Below are positions 52,201 to 60,302 of a stretch of 64,000 bases of DNA, piece after piece. The number at the start of each line of letters is the position of its first letter. Position 1 is the stretch's first letter. Origin of the DNA: Flavobacterium lipolyticum (GTDB taxonomy: Bacteria; Bacteroidota; Bacteroidia; Flavobacteriales; Flavobacteriaceae); contig NZ_JAJJMN010000001.1 in assembly GCF_020905335.1 (NCBI RefSeq), positions 1,798,001 to 1,862,000 on the forward strand. The letters run 5' to 3'. The notes under the pieces were generated by a model. That model saw only the letters and a list, made by a program, of their open reading frames with translations, did no database searches and was not told the origin of the DNA. A program made the position numbers and the translations under genes.

Positions 52201-53613
52201 ATTAGCATTAGCAGCATTCGCTCTTGCCGCTGCCGCTGCATCTACTCTCGCTTTATTATCTGCAGCCAATTTTATTCTGCGGGCTTCAGCATCCGCTCTT
52301 GCCTTATCTGCGGTCAGCTGCGCCTGTGTTTTTTGTTCTGCAGCAACTGCTCTGTTTGCCGTTGCAGTTTGTGCTCTTGTCGCTGCTGCGGCATCCGCTT
52401 TTGCTTTAGCGTCAGCGGCTATTTTTATCTTAAGTGCCTCGGCATCAGCTTTGGCTTTATTGTCTGCTTCTAATTTTGCTTTTGCTGCCGCTGCTGCATC
52501 AGCCTTCACTTTTTCGGCTGCGGCAAGTCTCACTTTTAGCGCTTCTGCATCGGCTTTAGCCTTCGCGTCGGCAGCCAGTCTCGCTTTTTCTGCACCATCA
52601 GTTCTTTCAGCGGTTGTTCCTGATGATGGTTTAGCCAATACCGGTTTTGGTTTAGCCGGATCTATTAAAGAGCCTTCTTCATCATCACCATAGTAATAGT
52701 TTTTATTTTTAAATTTATAAGCAATTGTAAATTCATGCGAACCTCCCATATTGGTAAAATTTCCCATGCCTTTTTCATAGTTGTATTCAAATGCAATACT
52801 TGGAGAAATATTAAATCCAAGACCGGCAGAAATCCCATATAATGTATTGTATCCTGCTTGAGCCCAAACTCCTTTTGGAATTGCAATCATTGCAAGTCCG
52901 GAAATTACTGTCTTACCTTTTTTAACCTCTGTTTTTACAATTCCTGAAAATTTACTTCTGTCAAAAAAACCAAAACTATCAATGTATCCTGTATACATAG
53001 CATGCAACTGAATCGCTCTTTCAGGGTCTTCTTTTACAATTCCGCCACCGAAATTATATAGGATAAGATTGTTTACCGCTAATCCAAAGTCAAGGAACTC
53101 TGTTCCATAATTTACTCCCGGATTAACCGTAAGCAAAGTGTTTGACGGATAATCTCCATTTAAAATATTTGGATCATCTGAGATGATTTTTCCTTTATTT
53201 AAACTGCTTTGGTAAACTCCAACATTTAAACCAAAAGTTAAATTACTGTCTTGCTCTAAAACGATGTTATGAGCAAAGTTTCCGATTCCTCCAAAAACCG
53301 TCATTAAACCATAATTTTGCTGAAACAGACCAAAAGCAAAAGCTTCATTTTCTCTAAAACGGCCCGAATAGTTGGCTAAATAGGTGTTTGGTGCATTCTC
53401 AAACTGTACCCATTGTCTTTTATTATAAAAACTGGCATAAGCATTTGTTTCACGAACAAAGCTAAAAGCCGGGTTAATTAAGTATCGATTAAACTTTAAA
53501 GAATTTCTAATAGGTAACGAAAACGAAACAACTCCATCCTCATTTTTGTCCTGAGAATAGAGTGTATTTGAAAAACCGTAAAATAGTGTGATGAATAGTA
53601 AAATTTTCTTCAT
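49243..53613 (-). CDS. sprD: SprD-like protein: PorP/SprF barrel, long Ala/Lys helix, SPOR-like tail
   Basis: A 1456-residue envelope protein in the sprD position of the gliding operon. The signal peptide ends near LYSQ. Residues about 30-310 are a PorP/SprF-type barrel (LPIRNSLKFNRYLINPAFSF, YNKRQWVQFENAP, closing near GGSHEFTIAYKFK). Residues about 330-1170 are Ala/Lys/Asp/Glu repeats, at the core tandem copies of the 17-mer AKAKADAEALQAKLAAD, predicted helical and TolA-like. A charged coiled coil (about 1180-1360) follows. The last 85 residues (GYYLIIAVHSSVEKRDQFLAK, KYYIYYEKFDGLSEA) look like a SPOR peptidoglycan-binding domain. It starts 1 bp after sprC stops. In F. johnsoniae, sprD is in the sprB operon and its loss weakens gliding. 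Confidence 0.88.
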   Translation of the reverse strand: MKKILLFITLFYGFSNTLYSQDKNEDGVVSFSLPIRNSLKFNRYLINPAFSFVRETNAYASFYNKRQWVQFENAPNTYLANYSGRFRENEAFAFGLFQQNYGLMTVFGGIGNFAHNIVLEQDSNLTFGLNVGVYQSSLNKGKIISDDPNILNGDYPSNTLLTVNPGVNYGTEFLDFGLAVNNLILYNFGGGIVKEDPERAIQLHAMYTGYIDSFGFFDRSKFSGIVKTEVKKGKTVISGLAMIAIPKGVWAQAGYNTLYGISAGLGFNISPSIAFEYNYEKGMGNFTNMGGSHEFTIAYKFKNKNYYYGDDEEGSLIDPAKPKPVLAKPSSGTTAERTDGAEKARLAADAKAKADAEALKVRLAAAEKVKADAAAAAKAKLEADNKAKADAEALKIKIAADAKAKADAAAATRAQTATANRAVAAEQKTQAQLTADKARADAEARRIKLAADNKARVDAAAAARANAANANKPSATPQKTQAQLAADKAKADAEAMKLKLAADAKAKADAEAAKAKTAAENKPATAPQKTQAQLAADKAKADAEAAAKAKLAADAKAKADAEALKIKLAADAKAKADAAEAKRKADAKAKAEAADLQSILAADAKAKADSDALQARLAAEAKAAAAAAAKTKASIDAANKAKIAADAKAKAAEEAALKEKQAVEAKAKADEEARQARIAAEAKAKADAEALKVKLAADAKAKADAEALQAKLAADAKAKADAEALQAKLAADAKAKADAEALQAKLAADAKAKADAEALQAKLAADAKAKADAEALQAKLAADAKAKADAEALQAKLAADAKAKADAEALQAKLAADAKAKADAEALQAKLAADAKAKADAQALQAKLAADAKAKADAEALQAKLAADAKAKADAEALQAKLAADAKAKADAEALQAKLAADAKAKADMEALQAKLLADAKVKADAEATAKAKADAEAKQLQEAEEARLAKLAADAKAKADAEALQAKLAADAKAKADAKVKADAEALQAKLAADAKAKADAEALQAKLAADAKAKLAADAKAKADAEALQAKLAADAKAKADAEALQAKLAADAKAKADAEALQAKLAADAKAKADAEALQAKLAADAKAKADMEAAQAKLLADQKAKADAEATERLKAEEETRQLQLAEEARLAKLAADAKAKADAEALQAKLAADALAKAASAPKDDTAKAIDNLSQSIESASKMQKDLLAQFNTTVASKQRDLNDLREENDLSEKGIYKEPKPFKSVAAENSQLEALKSQLAEVNKAQKDEIAKLTNLYNERLKKFPNKNDALNKAYLEKINELKAAQLKMEQDSATLLSNLERIKAETEIEKKRRIKRAAYENDQGRYAQDVAALKRIRETTKLSSTPLTASDFDFGEDQSNMQIIKNIKNADGGYYLIIAVHSSVEKRDQFLAKAVAAGRTDVNFFYNVTTSKYYIYYEKFDGLSEATKALEAKGTKPYNGKMAIVKVEN
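50137..51590. repeat. 51-bp tandem repeats inside sprD
   Basis: Near-identical 51-bp units encode the 17-mer AKAKADAEALQAKLAAD. About a dozen run together from 51540 down to 50885. An interrupting cassette (MEALQAKLLAD to EEARLAKLAAD, 50885-50750) follows, then a second run and a second version of the same cassette near 50335-50200. The units differ mainly at third codon positions. Confidence 0.9.
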
Positions 53614-53614
53614 A

Positions 53615-55096
53615 TTACCTTATTACAGTTATTGATCCTTTTTTTTCACCATTGTCGGATTTAATGACATAGTAATATACCGGATTAACATTTTTAAAAT
53701 CTTTTATAAACGTATTGGTTTCAGGATTATAATCACTTCCTAAACCGTCATACATAATTTCACCATTAGAACTCATGATTATTATTTTCGTCTGGACTGT
53801 TTTATAAACATCCGGAATATTCCAATAGGGATTCTGGAGACTTACAACATTAGGAATCACTGTCGTCGAAGCCATTGGTCCTGTAACTTTAAAACTAAAC
53901 TCCTGAGAAGAAATACAACCCGATGCTTGAGAAATTTTAACTTTATAATTACCAGGAATAGATACAACATAAGAACTTGATGTTGCACTTGCAATTGCGT
54001 TTCCATTTAAAAACCATTCAAAAGTAGGGTTTGAAGCATCTGTTGTAACCGAAACATTCAAAGTTTCCCCCTCGTTTATTGATGTGGTTTCCGGCGCATC
54101 TATACTCGCATTAAAGCTATTACTTTTCAAATCGATAGTTCCTGTAGCACTACATCCTCCAAAATCAACCTGTACCGTATAAACTCCTGATACATTTGCA
54201 TTAATACTACGCGTAGTAGCACCCGAAATTATTGCTCCGTCTTTCTTCCAAACGTAAGTATTTCCGGAAGTAGCCGTTAGAACTGTTCCTGATCCAGATG
54301 CACAAAACGGGTTTCCCAAACTTGAGCTAATGGTAACTGCCGATCCTCCCGATCCTGAAGTGGTTACATCAACACGATTTGAGCTAAAATTTACATCAGA
54401 ACATAAACCATAGTCAATTTCGGCATAGTATTTTCCGGCAGAATTTACAATCAAATCTTTAGAACTTTGTCCGGCAATTACAGCACCATCTTTGTACCAT
54501 TTGTATTTTAGATTGGAGTAATTAGCAGGTGACGAAGCCTGATCAGAAGGCGTAGGATTATAAACGGAAAGTGTAAGATTACCGCCAGCACAAAAAGACG
54601 CTGTTGGCTGTTTTTCATTAATATAAAACGAACTTACATAAGTACTGTAATAAACAGAAAAGGTTGTATTACCAACGGCGTTTTTAAATCTTGGGCTATT
54701 TACTACAGGTGTAGTATTCAAGCTCTTAACGCGTAAGCTATATAGATCTGATCCTTTCAGATTAGTCGGAACCGCAAATTTAATTGTTTGTTGTTTTAAA
54801 GCAGCATCATCTGTAACCGAAAGTGTTGTAGTAGCTGTTGGATTTGTAAAACTTCCAGTCTCATCAGAAAGTTCTACGGCAAAAATTGTTCCAGCGGGAA
54901 AATCTACGTAGCTGAAAGTTGCAAAATATTCATTAAACACAACGCCATTGACAATAAAACCAGCGCAGATTCTCTCAAAGGGAAGCTGCTGTGGTCCTAT
55001 CACTGGCGTTTGGGCATATGAATTTAATTTAGTTAAAATAACTAAAGAAAACAAAAGCACTAATTTGGTAAAATTTGGGGTAATTTTTTGAATCAT
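53615..55096 (-). CDS. sprC: SprC-like exported protein with Ig-like domains
   Basis: A 493-residue exported protein in the sprC position of the gliding operon. The signal peptide ends near NSYAQ. After an N-terminal beta-rich domain come three Ig/PKD-like repeats, each opening with FCAGGNLTLSVY, FCASGSGTVLTATSG or INEGETLNVSVT and each holding a Tyr/Trp-Lys/Leu-Asp/Asn-Gly-x-x-I turn (KWYKDGAVI, VWKKDGAII, EWFLNGNAI). The C-terminal 80 residues (IPNVVSLQNPYWNIPDVYK, IIIMSSNGEIMYDG, YYYVIKSDNGEKKGSITVIR) look like a shortened type B T9SS signal. It overlaps the preceding 137-residue gene by 4 bp. A role in SprB-dependent gliding is from the F. johnsoniae parallel. Confidence 0.83.
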   Translation of the reverse strand: MIQKITPNFTKLVLLFSLVILTKLNSYAQTPVIGPQQLPFERICAGFIVNGVVFNEYFATFSYVDFPAGTIFAVELSDETGSFTNPTATTTLSVTDDAALKQQTIKFAVPTNLKGSDLYSLRVKSLNTTPVVNSPRFKNAVGNTTFSVYYSTYVSSFYINEKQPTASFCAGGNLTLSVYNPTPSDQASSPANYSNLKYKWYKDGAVIAGQSSKDLIVNSAGKYYAEIDYGLCSDVNFSSNRVDVTTSGSGGSAVTISSSLGNPFCASGSGTVLTATSGNTYVWKKDGAIISGATTRSINANVSGVYTVQVDFGGCSATGTIDLKSNSFNASIDAPETTSINEGETLNVSVTTDASNPTFEWFLNGNAIASATSSSYVVSIPGNYKVKISQASGCISSQEFSFKVTGPMASTTVIPNVVSLQNPYWNIPDVYKTVQTKIIIMSSNGEIMYDGLGSDYNPETNTFIKDFKNVNPVYYYVIKSDNGEKKGSITVIR

Positions 55097-55506
55097 ATAG
55101 TGCGTGTTCTTGCTAAATCTATGTCTTCAAAAAAGAGGATATCAATAAATGTTTCAGAAAAATCGTACTTATAGTTCTCGATAATATCCTTTGCAAGAAC
55201 TGAAAAAGAACCGGTTAAAAACGAATTTTCTTTGCACTCTGAATTCTGATCTTTCACTTCAGCTGCCATAGAAAGGCTATCCTTGGGGATGGATAGCCCT
55301 GCTAATAACTGATTAGAATTATCTAATTCGCCGATACATACTGGATCAGCATTTTTTATTTTTTGGTTCTCACAGCCTCTTATTTCGCTTATTGCTTCAG
55401 CAGAAGTAGGTCGTTCTACTGTGGTATTTTGAGCATATAAACTAAGCGAAATAGGGAAAACCAAAAATATTATATATATAAAATATTTTTTTCTAGATGG
55501 TGCCAT
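55093..55506 (-). CDS. Unknown exported protein, 137 aa
   Basis: I do not recognise this protein. It has an N-terminal hydrophobic segment (residues about 8-24, ending LYAQ), so it is exported. The mature part of about 112 residues is acidic and holds three Cys in positions able to form disulphides (RGCENQ, PVCIGE, SECKEN). It overlaps the SprC-like gene by 4 bp (ATGA), so the two are translationally coupled, which argues that it is a real gene and works with the gliding proteins. It was not part of the gliding operon as I know it in F. johnsoniae. Confidence 0.72.
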   Translation of the reverse strand: MAPSRKKYFIYIIFLVFPISLSLYAQNTTVERPTSAEAISEIRGCENQKIKNADPVCIGELDNSNQLLAGLSIPKDSLSMAAEVKDQNSECKENSFLTGSFSVLAKDIIENYKYDFSETFIDILFFEDIDLARTRTI

Positions 55507-55606
55507 TATGTCTTGATCTTTATTTGTCCGGTATTAAGACGAATACATAAATTATGTCTGGGGACTTTATTAATAAAATTTACGCTGAAATAAAAATCGA
55601 AATCTA

Positions 55607-56899
55607 TTATCTGTTGCTGCTAGACGCTGTAATTTTGCCTAATTGTAATCTGAAATCCGGCTTTTTAGGGTTGAAAATGTCAATGAAAGTCTCTCTGTTG
55701 TTACTTTGAGAATACACATTGAAAAATACACTATTTCCGTACCAGCTTTCTAAATCTTCATTGTTTGAGTTGTACTCTGTAAAGATATTTCCGTTACATA
55801 GGTTAAAGTACATTTCTTCAAATTTGATTTTCTTTAGATTAGCATCATTAATTTCTGTTTTACTGTCTAATAAAACAGCTGGATTAAATCCGGAAATTAC
55901 ACTACGCTTCATTTCAAGAGAAGCATTTTCAGCTACAAAAACAGCTTCTTTTACTAATCCTGACTGAATATCAGCTTTGATGTTTTCGCTGTCATTAAGC
56001 ATCGTAATATTAGTTGCAACAACTAAAGTTTGCTTTTTAGTAAAATCCGTTTCACTTTTCTTTTCGAAAGACTTTACTTCCATACAACGAGAACCGTCTT
56101 TATTACTTGATAAATAAGAAGATCTTACTGCTAATGAATTGTACAAACGACATTGTACACCCTGAGTAAATTTGTAATCGTCATTGATTGATTTATAAGA
56201 TACAAATTTAGTAGCGTTTACATCACCTCCAAAAAAGGCAAATGAGTCACCACCAGAGTAGCTTACCATAACGTTGTCAAGTACTGTTTTAGATCCCACA
56301 CCGGCAAAAGTTATACCGTTGAAAGTGTCTACACCTTTTACTTTTTTACCTGCAAATTCAACTCTTACGAATCTTAAAACTCCTGAATTAGCCGCAGCAT
56401 TATCACCACCGTAAGTCGTTAAACTAGGATCAAGATCTAAGTTGTAAGAACCAACATTTCCAAATTTATTAATTGGTGCATCCCCTAGAATTACGATTCC
56501 ACCCCAGTCACCAGCTTTTTTCTGGCTACGGTTTGAAGTAAATACAATTGGGTCGGTCTCTAAACCATCGGCCATAATTTGGGCACCTTTTGTAACAACA
56601 AGAGTTCCTTTTGTTTCAAAATCACCAATAATTAAAGTTCCTGGTTCAATGGTTAAAACTGCATTGTTCGTAACATAAACATTACCTTGCAGTACATAAA
56701 TATTCTTCTTCAGCAATTTAGTATTAACAGAAATATTTCCTGCTAAAATTTGGTTTGCTTCTCCATACTCTACTTTGTTAGGCTTAAATTCGGTCCAGTT
56801 GTTCAACCAATTGTTGTAGCCCATAATTCCTTTCTCTTGTTGAGCACTCATACTCGTAACTGTCAAAAGAACGCAGATCATTTGAGTAATTTTTTTCAT
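55607..56899 (-). CDS. Exported right-handed beta-helix protein
   Basis: A 430-residue exported protein of unknown function. The signal peptide ends near SMSAQ. The body carries short repeated strands with turns such as NVYVTNNAVLTIEPGTLIIGDF, GTLVVTKGAQIMADG, WGGIVILGDAPINKFG and the series LDNVMVSYSGGDSFAFFGGDV, typical of a parallel beta-helix. The C-terminus (FRLQLGKITASSSNR) is not a clear T9SS signal. It lies 100 bp upstream of the three-gene sprC group on the same strand. Similar beta-helix proteins sit near surface-protein loci in Bacteroidota. Link to gliding is by position only. Confidence 0.8.
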   Translation of the reverse strand: MKKITQMICVLLTVTSMSAQQEKGIMGYNNWLNNWTEFKPNKVEYGEANQILAGNISVNTKLLKKNIYVLQGNVYVTNNAVLTIEPGTLIIGDFETKGTLVVTKGAQIMADGLETDPIVFTSNRSQKKAGDWGGIVILGDAPINKFGNVGSYNLDLDPSLTTYGGDNAAANSGVLRFVRVEFAGKKVKGVDTFNGITFAGVGSKTVLDNVMVSYSGGDSFAFFGGDVNATKFVSYKSINDDYKFTQGVQCRLYNSLAVRSSYLSSNKDGSRCMEVKSFEKKSETDFTKKQTLVVATNITMLNDSENIKADIQSGLVKEAVFVAENASLEMKRSVISGFNPAVLLDSKTEINDANLKKIKFEEMYFNLCNGNIFTEYNSNNEDLESWYGNSVFFNVYSQSNNRETFIDIFNPKKPDFRLQLGKITASSSNR

Positions 56900-57084
56900 G
56901 ATAAGGGGGTATTACAGTTAATAATAAATTTGGGTATGCGTAAATGAAAAAACTCATCTCGAATTTTCTGATCATACTCAGAACTTTTCGAGAGAGTTGT
57001 TTTTTATTTCTTTTCTAAAATATCTATATAAATTCAATCCTCTATATAAACATTGACAAAAAAAGCTTTAAAAATTATATAATA

Positions 57085-57537
57085 TTACATTTCGTTCAAT
57101 TCGTTGAACTCGTGTAAAGATTTCAATGTGCTTTCGTAGAATAAAATTGCAGCGATTAAGTTTCCTTTATCAGAATACGGCATCATCTTTCTTTGAAATT
57201 CTACTGTTGTATCTAAAAATGTTGTTGTACCAACAGCCTGACCATCTAACACTTTTTTGTGTTCGTTGTCATCCGGAATACCTAAGTCGGCCATCGTAAC
57301 TCCCGGTTTTGTTACCAAAGCAATGTAAGGAAGAGTTTTTACTAAAACTTTAATACGCTCGATGTACAATTCTAAAAGTTCTCCTTTTTGCATACCACTC
57401 AATTCTTTTTGATCATGGTATTTACGAATAATAGCAGTTGTACTGATTATACTTCTTGGAGCATTTTTCGCCTGAGCCGAAATGGCACCAGTCGTCATAA
57501 AAAAAAGTGTACTTAATAAAATAATTTTCCCTTTCAT
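57085..57537 (-). CDS. Unknown exported protein, 150 aa
   Basis: No family recognised. The signal peptide ends near ISAQA (residues 19-23), giving a soluble periplasmic or surface protein of about 127 residues. The predicted structure is helical (SGMQKGELLELYIERIKVLVK, LIAAILFYESTLKSLHEFNEL), with no Cys and no catalytic motif. It is the most upstream minus-strand gene before the gliding cluster, 185 bp from the beta-helix gene, and probably has its own promoter. The region on its other side is divergent toward holB. Confidence 0.78.
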   Translation of the reverse strand: MKGKIILLSTLFFMTTGAISAQAKNAPRSIISTTAIIRKYHDQKELSGMQKGELLELYIERIKVLVKTLPYIALVTKPGVTMADLGIPDDNEHKKVLDGQAVGTTTFLDTTVEFQRKMMPYSDKGNLIAAILFYESTLKSLHEFNELNEM

Positions 57538-57974
57538 AGATTCTTAGTTTATAATTGGTTGTTCATAAAAACAAAAATATAGAAATTAACTTAAACTGCA
57601 ACTTTATTGATTTCTTTTTTCAAAAAAAAAGCTTAAAAAAAGCTTAAAAACCAGCGTTATGTCGAGAAAATGTGCGTTTTAACGAGATTTTAGTTAAAAT
57701 TGGCTCTGTTGCAAAGGGTAAGATATTGGCTATAAAAAATAAACTAACACGTACTACCAGTAATCAAAAAAAGCTTTCGTTAATCATTGTACAGCAAAAA
57801 ACTATTAACAAAAAAGTCTTAATATCTCCACATCTTGCCATGTTTATTAACAAAAGTTGGTTAACAAACGTCAAAAAACAGCTCGAAATCTTCATGATTA
57901 TTAGAAATGACTCTGTATGGATAAACTTTTGAGCTAAAATTTTTGACTACATCATTTTCTTCTATCTTTGCTTC
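57538..57974. other. AT-rich divergent intergenic region, about 440 bp
   Basis: No gene supported. It has A-rich runs with two copies of aaaaaaagctta near 57628-57650, and the holB promoter at its right end. An 86-codon open frame at 57672-57932 has no ribosome site or family look and is not called. Confidence 0.6.
57942..57970 (+). promoter_or_regulatory. holB promoter
   Basis: TTTG (57942-57945), a 17-bp spacer and TATCTTTG (57963-57970) match the Bacteroidota consensus. The box ends 4 bp before the ATG at 57975, so the transcript is expected to start at or next to the start codon. Confidence 0.75.
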
Positions 57975-59123
57975 ATGCAATTTTCTCAAATTTTAGGTCA
58001 GGATTACATCAAAAGTCACTTGATAAAAAGTGCAGCTTCCGGACGAATTCCGCATGCACAACTATTCATTGGGCCGGAAGGAAGTGGCACATTATCAACA
58101 GCAATTGCCTACGCACAATATATTTTGTGCAACAACACAGGAGACGAAAACTCAAACGGAAATGATTCCTGCAATTTGAAATTTCAAAACCTCTCACATC
58201 CCGACTTGCATTTTATTTATCCGACAGTGACCACTGAGGATGTCAAAACAAAACCCAAAAGTTTAGATTTTATTCAGGACTGGCGTACTTTTATACAGGA
58301 AATGCCTTATGGAGGTTTGTTTGACTGGTACAAAATACTTGGTGTTCAAAACAAACAAGGAGAAATTCGAGTTGAAGATGCACAGGAAGTTTTGAAATCA
58401 TTTTCATTAAAATCATACGAAGGCGGTTACAAAATTATGATTATCTGGATGGCCGATAAAATGAATATTGCCGCCTCCAACAAACTTTTAAAATTACTTG
58501 AAGAACCTTCAGACAAGACTATTTTCATTCTCATTTCTGAAAACGAAGAAGATATAATTCAAACCATCCGCTCCCGTTGTCAGGTCATTCATTTTAACGG
58601 ACTTCCCGAAAAAGTAATTGCAGAAGCTTTAATTTCTAAAGAAAACATTGACGAAAAATTAGCTTTTAAAATTGCACATCAGGCACAGGGAAATTTTAGT
58701 AAGGCCTTACATCTTTTAAAAGAAGATGATTCAGAGTTACCTTTCGAACAATGGTTTGTCAATTGGGTTCGTGCTGCGTTTAGAGCGAAAGGAAATGCAG
58801 CTGCTATTCAGGATTTAATTTCCTGGAGTGAAGAAATTGCCGGTCTGGGACGTGAAAGTCAGAAAAAATTCATCCAGTTCTGTATGGAAATGTTTCGACA
58901 AGCCTTGATGCTTAACTATCAGGCCCCTACTCTTGTGTACATCGAACCAAAAGTAGATAAATTCAAACTCGAAAATTTTGCACCTTTTGTCAACGGAAAC
59001 AATATTCACGAAATTTTCAAAGAACTTTCGGATGCAATGTATCATATCGAAAGGAACGGAAATGCAAAAATAATTCTAACCGACTTATCTATAAAACTGA
59101 CTCGTTTAATCCACAAAAAATAG
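57975..59123 (+). CDS. holB: DNA polymerase III delta-prime subunit
   Basis: Part of the clamp loader that opens and places the sliding clamp during replication. The N-terminal AAA+ region begins MQFSQILGQDYIKSHL and has GRIPHAQLFIGPEGSGTL, where the P-loop (residues 33-42) lacks the catalytic lysine, as usual for delta-prime subunits that do not bind ATP. The SRC motif appears as TIRSRCQVIHF, after KLLKLLEEPSDKTIFILIS. Length 382 is normal. The promoter is almost directly on the ATG. It is followed by a DoxX-like gene at 7 bp. Confidence 0.93.
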   Translation: MQFSQILGQDYIKSHLIKSAASGRIPHAQLFIGPEGSGTLSTAIAYAQYILCNNTGDENSNGNDSCNLKFQNLSHPDLHFIYPTVTTEDVKTKPKSLDFIQDWRTFIQEMPYGGLFDWYKILGVQNKQGEIRVEDAQEVLKSFSLKSYEGGYKIMIIWMADKMNIAASNKLLKLLEEPSDKTIFILISENEEDIIQTIRSRCQVIHFNGLPEKVIAEALISKENIDEKLAFKIAHQAQGNFSKALHLLKEDDSELPFEQWFVNWVRAAFRAKGNAAAIQDLISWSEEIAGLGRESQKKFIQFCMEMFRQALMLNYQAPTLVYIEPKVDKFKLENFAPFVNGNNIHEIFKELSDAMYHIERNGNAKIILTDLSIKLTRLIHKK

Positions 59124-59130
59124 TTATCAA

Positions 59131-59514
59131 ATGAATAATGTTGCCTCCATTTTACTATTAGCATTTTTAGCTTTAACCTTCTTACAATCCGGATACGAAA
59201 AAATATTTTACTGGAAAGACAATGTCGAGTGGCTTAAAGGACATTTTGCCAAAACAAGACTTAAAAACCAAATACCACTTGCCCTGCTTCATCTTTTAAT
59301 TATGGAATTAATCTCCGGAATTTTATGTGTAGTCGGAGCGATACAATTGCTCACCGACAGTGGCCGGGAATTTGGATTATACGGAGCTATATTTTCATGT
59401 ATCACATTGCTAATGATGCTTTTCGGACAGCGATTAGCCAAAGATTATGACGGTGCAAGAACCATAGTGATCTATTTTATTCCGGCAGTAATGGCGGTTT
59501 ACTGGTTGAACTAA
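59131..59514 (+). CDS. DoxX-like membrane protein
   Basis: A 127-residue inner-membrane protein with four predicted helices (about 4-22, 48-72, 79-100 and 105-125), as in the DoxX family. YEKIFYWKDNVEW between the first two helices and the short loop DYDGARTIVIYFIPA fit the family. The function of most members is unclear; some link to thiosulfate or sulfur redox systems. It is 7 bp behind holB and likely co-transcribed. Confidence 0.8.
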   Translation: MNNVASILLLAFLALTFLQSGYEKIFYWKDNVEWLKGHFAKTRLKNQIPLALLHLLIMELISGILCVVGAIQLLTDSGREFGLYGAIFSCITLLMMLFGQRLAKDYDGARTIVIYFIPAVMAVYWLN

Positions 59515-59644
59515 TCTGACATAATCGCACCGCTTTAAAGTCAATAAAAAAATTAAATCGTCACAGATTCAACATTCGTAAAACAAAATTGAATTGAAAT
59601 CAAAAAATAAAATTGTGGCAAAAAATAAAATTTACAGTAAAAAA

Positions 59645-60154
59645 ATGAATGCAAAACACCCATCAGAGTCCCTTACCATCTTAACCGATTTAGTTTTACC
59701 AAGTGAAACAAATCCTTTAAACAACCTTTTTGGTGGCGAATTATTAGCCCGAATGGATCGTGCCGCAAGTATTGCAGCCCGCAGACATTCCCGCCGAATT
59801 GTAGTTACAGCCTCTGTAAATCACGTGGCTTTTAACAGAGCCATTTCGTTAGGAAGTGTTGTAACAGTTGAAGCAAAAGTTTCAAGATCTTTCAAAAGTT
59901 CGATGGAAGTTTTCATTGATGTTTGGGTAGAAGACCGCGAATCTGGTAACAGAACCAAAGCCAACGAAGCCATCTACACTTTTGTAGCCGTAGACGATAC
60001 CGGCAGACCTGTAGAAGTACCGGCTATATTGCCCGAAACTGAACTTGAAATACAACGTTTTGACGCCGCTTTGCGTCGTAAACAACTTAGTTTAGTGTTA
60101 GCCGGAAAACTAAATCCTTCCGATGCCACAGAATTAAAGGCTTTATTCTTGTAG
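59645..60154 (+). CDS. Acyl-CoA thioesterase, hotdog fold
   Basis: Cytosolic enzyme that hydrolyses acyl-CoA, of the YciA/cytosolic ACOT type. The hotdog core is clear: TILTDLVLPSETNPLNNLFGGELL, the helix ARMDRAASIAARRHS, then TASVNHVAFNRAISLGSVVTVEA and the pairing strand EVFIDVWVEDRESG with NEAIYTFVAV. The frame is open upstream to a TTG at 59594, but that would add a Lys-rich tail with no family match. ATG at 59645 (MNAKHPSESL) fits better and gives 169 residues. It stands between the DoxX-like gene and recA. Confidence 0.9.
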   Translation: MNAKHPSESLTILTDLVLPSETNPLNNLFGGELLARMDRAASIAARRHSRRIVVTASVNHVAFNRAISLGSVVTVEAKVSRSFKSSMEVFIDVWVEDRESGNRTKANEAIYTFVAVDDTGRPVEVPAILPETELEIQRFDAALRRKQLSLVLAGKLNPSDATELKALFL

Positions 60155-60302
60155 TGCAAATTGTGACAATTTGGAACAATCAAACTTCGAAAAAAGAACT
60201 ATTTTTACAAAATATAAGCCTCATTAATAAAGATCAAGAAGTTAGTATCTTCTTTAAATTTATTTGAAAGAAAAAAATAACAATTTAGACATTTAAGAAA
60301 AG

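Noticed and set aside
50091..52693. Long plus-strand open frames opposite sprD, Leu/Ser/Ala-rich
   Set aside because: They are antisense readings of the 51-bp Ala/Lys repeats; the periodic codon pattern keeps several frames open by chance.
57672..57932. Open frame of 86 codons between the 150-residue exported protein and holB
   Set aside because: Low-complexity Lys/Asn/Ile composition in AT-rich DNA, no promoter or family look, and it lies in a divergent promoter region.
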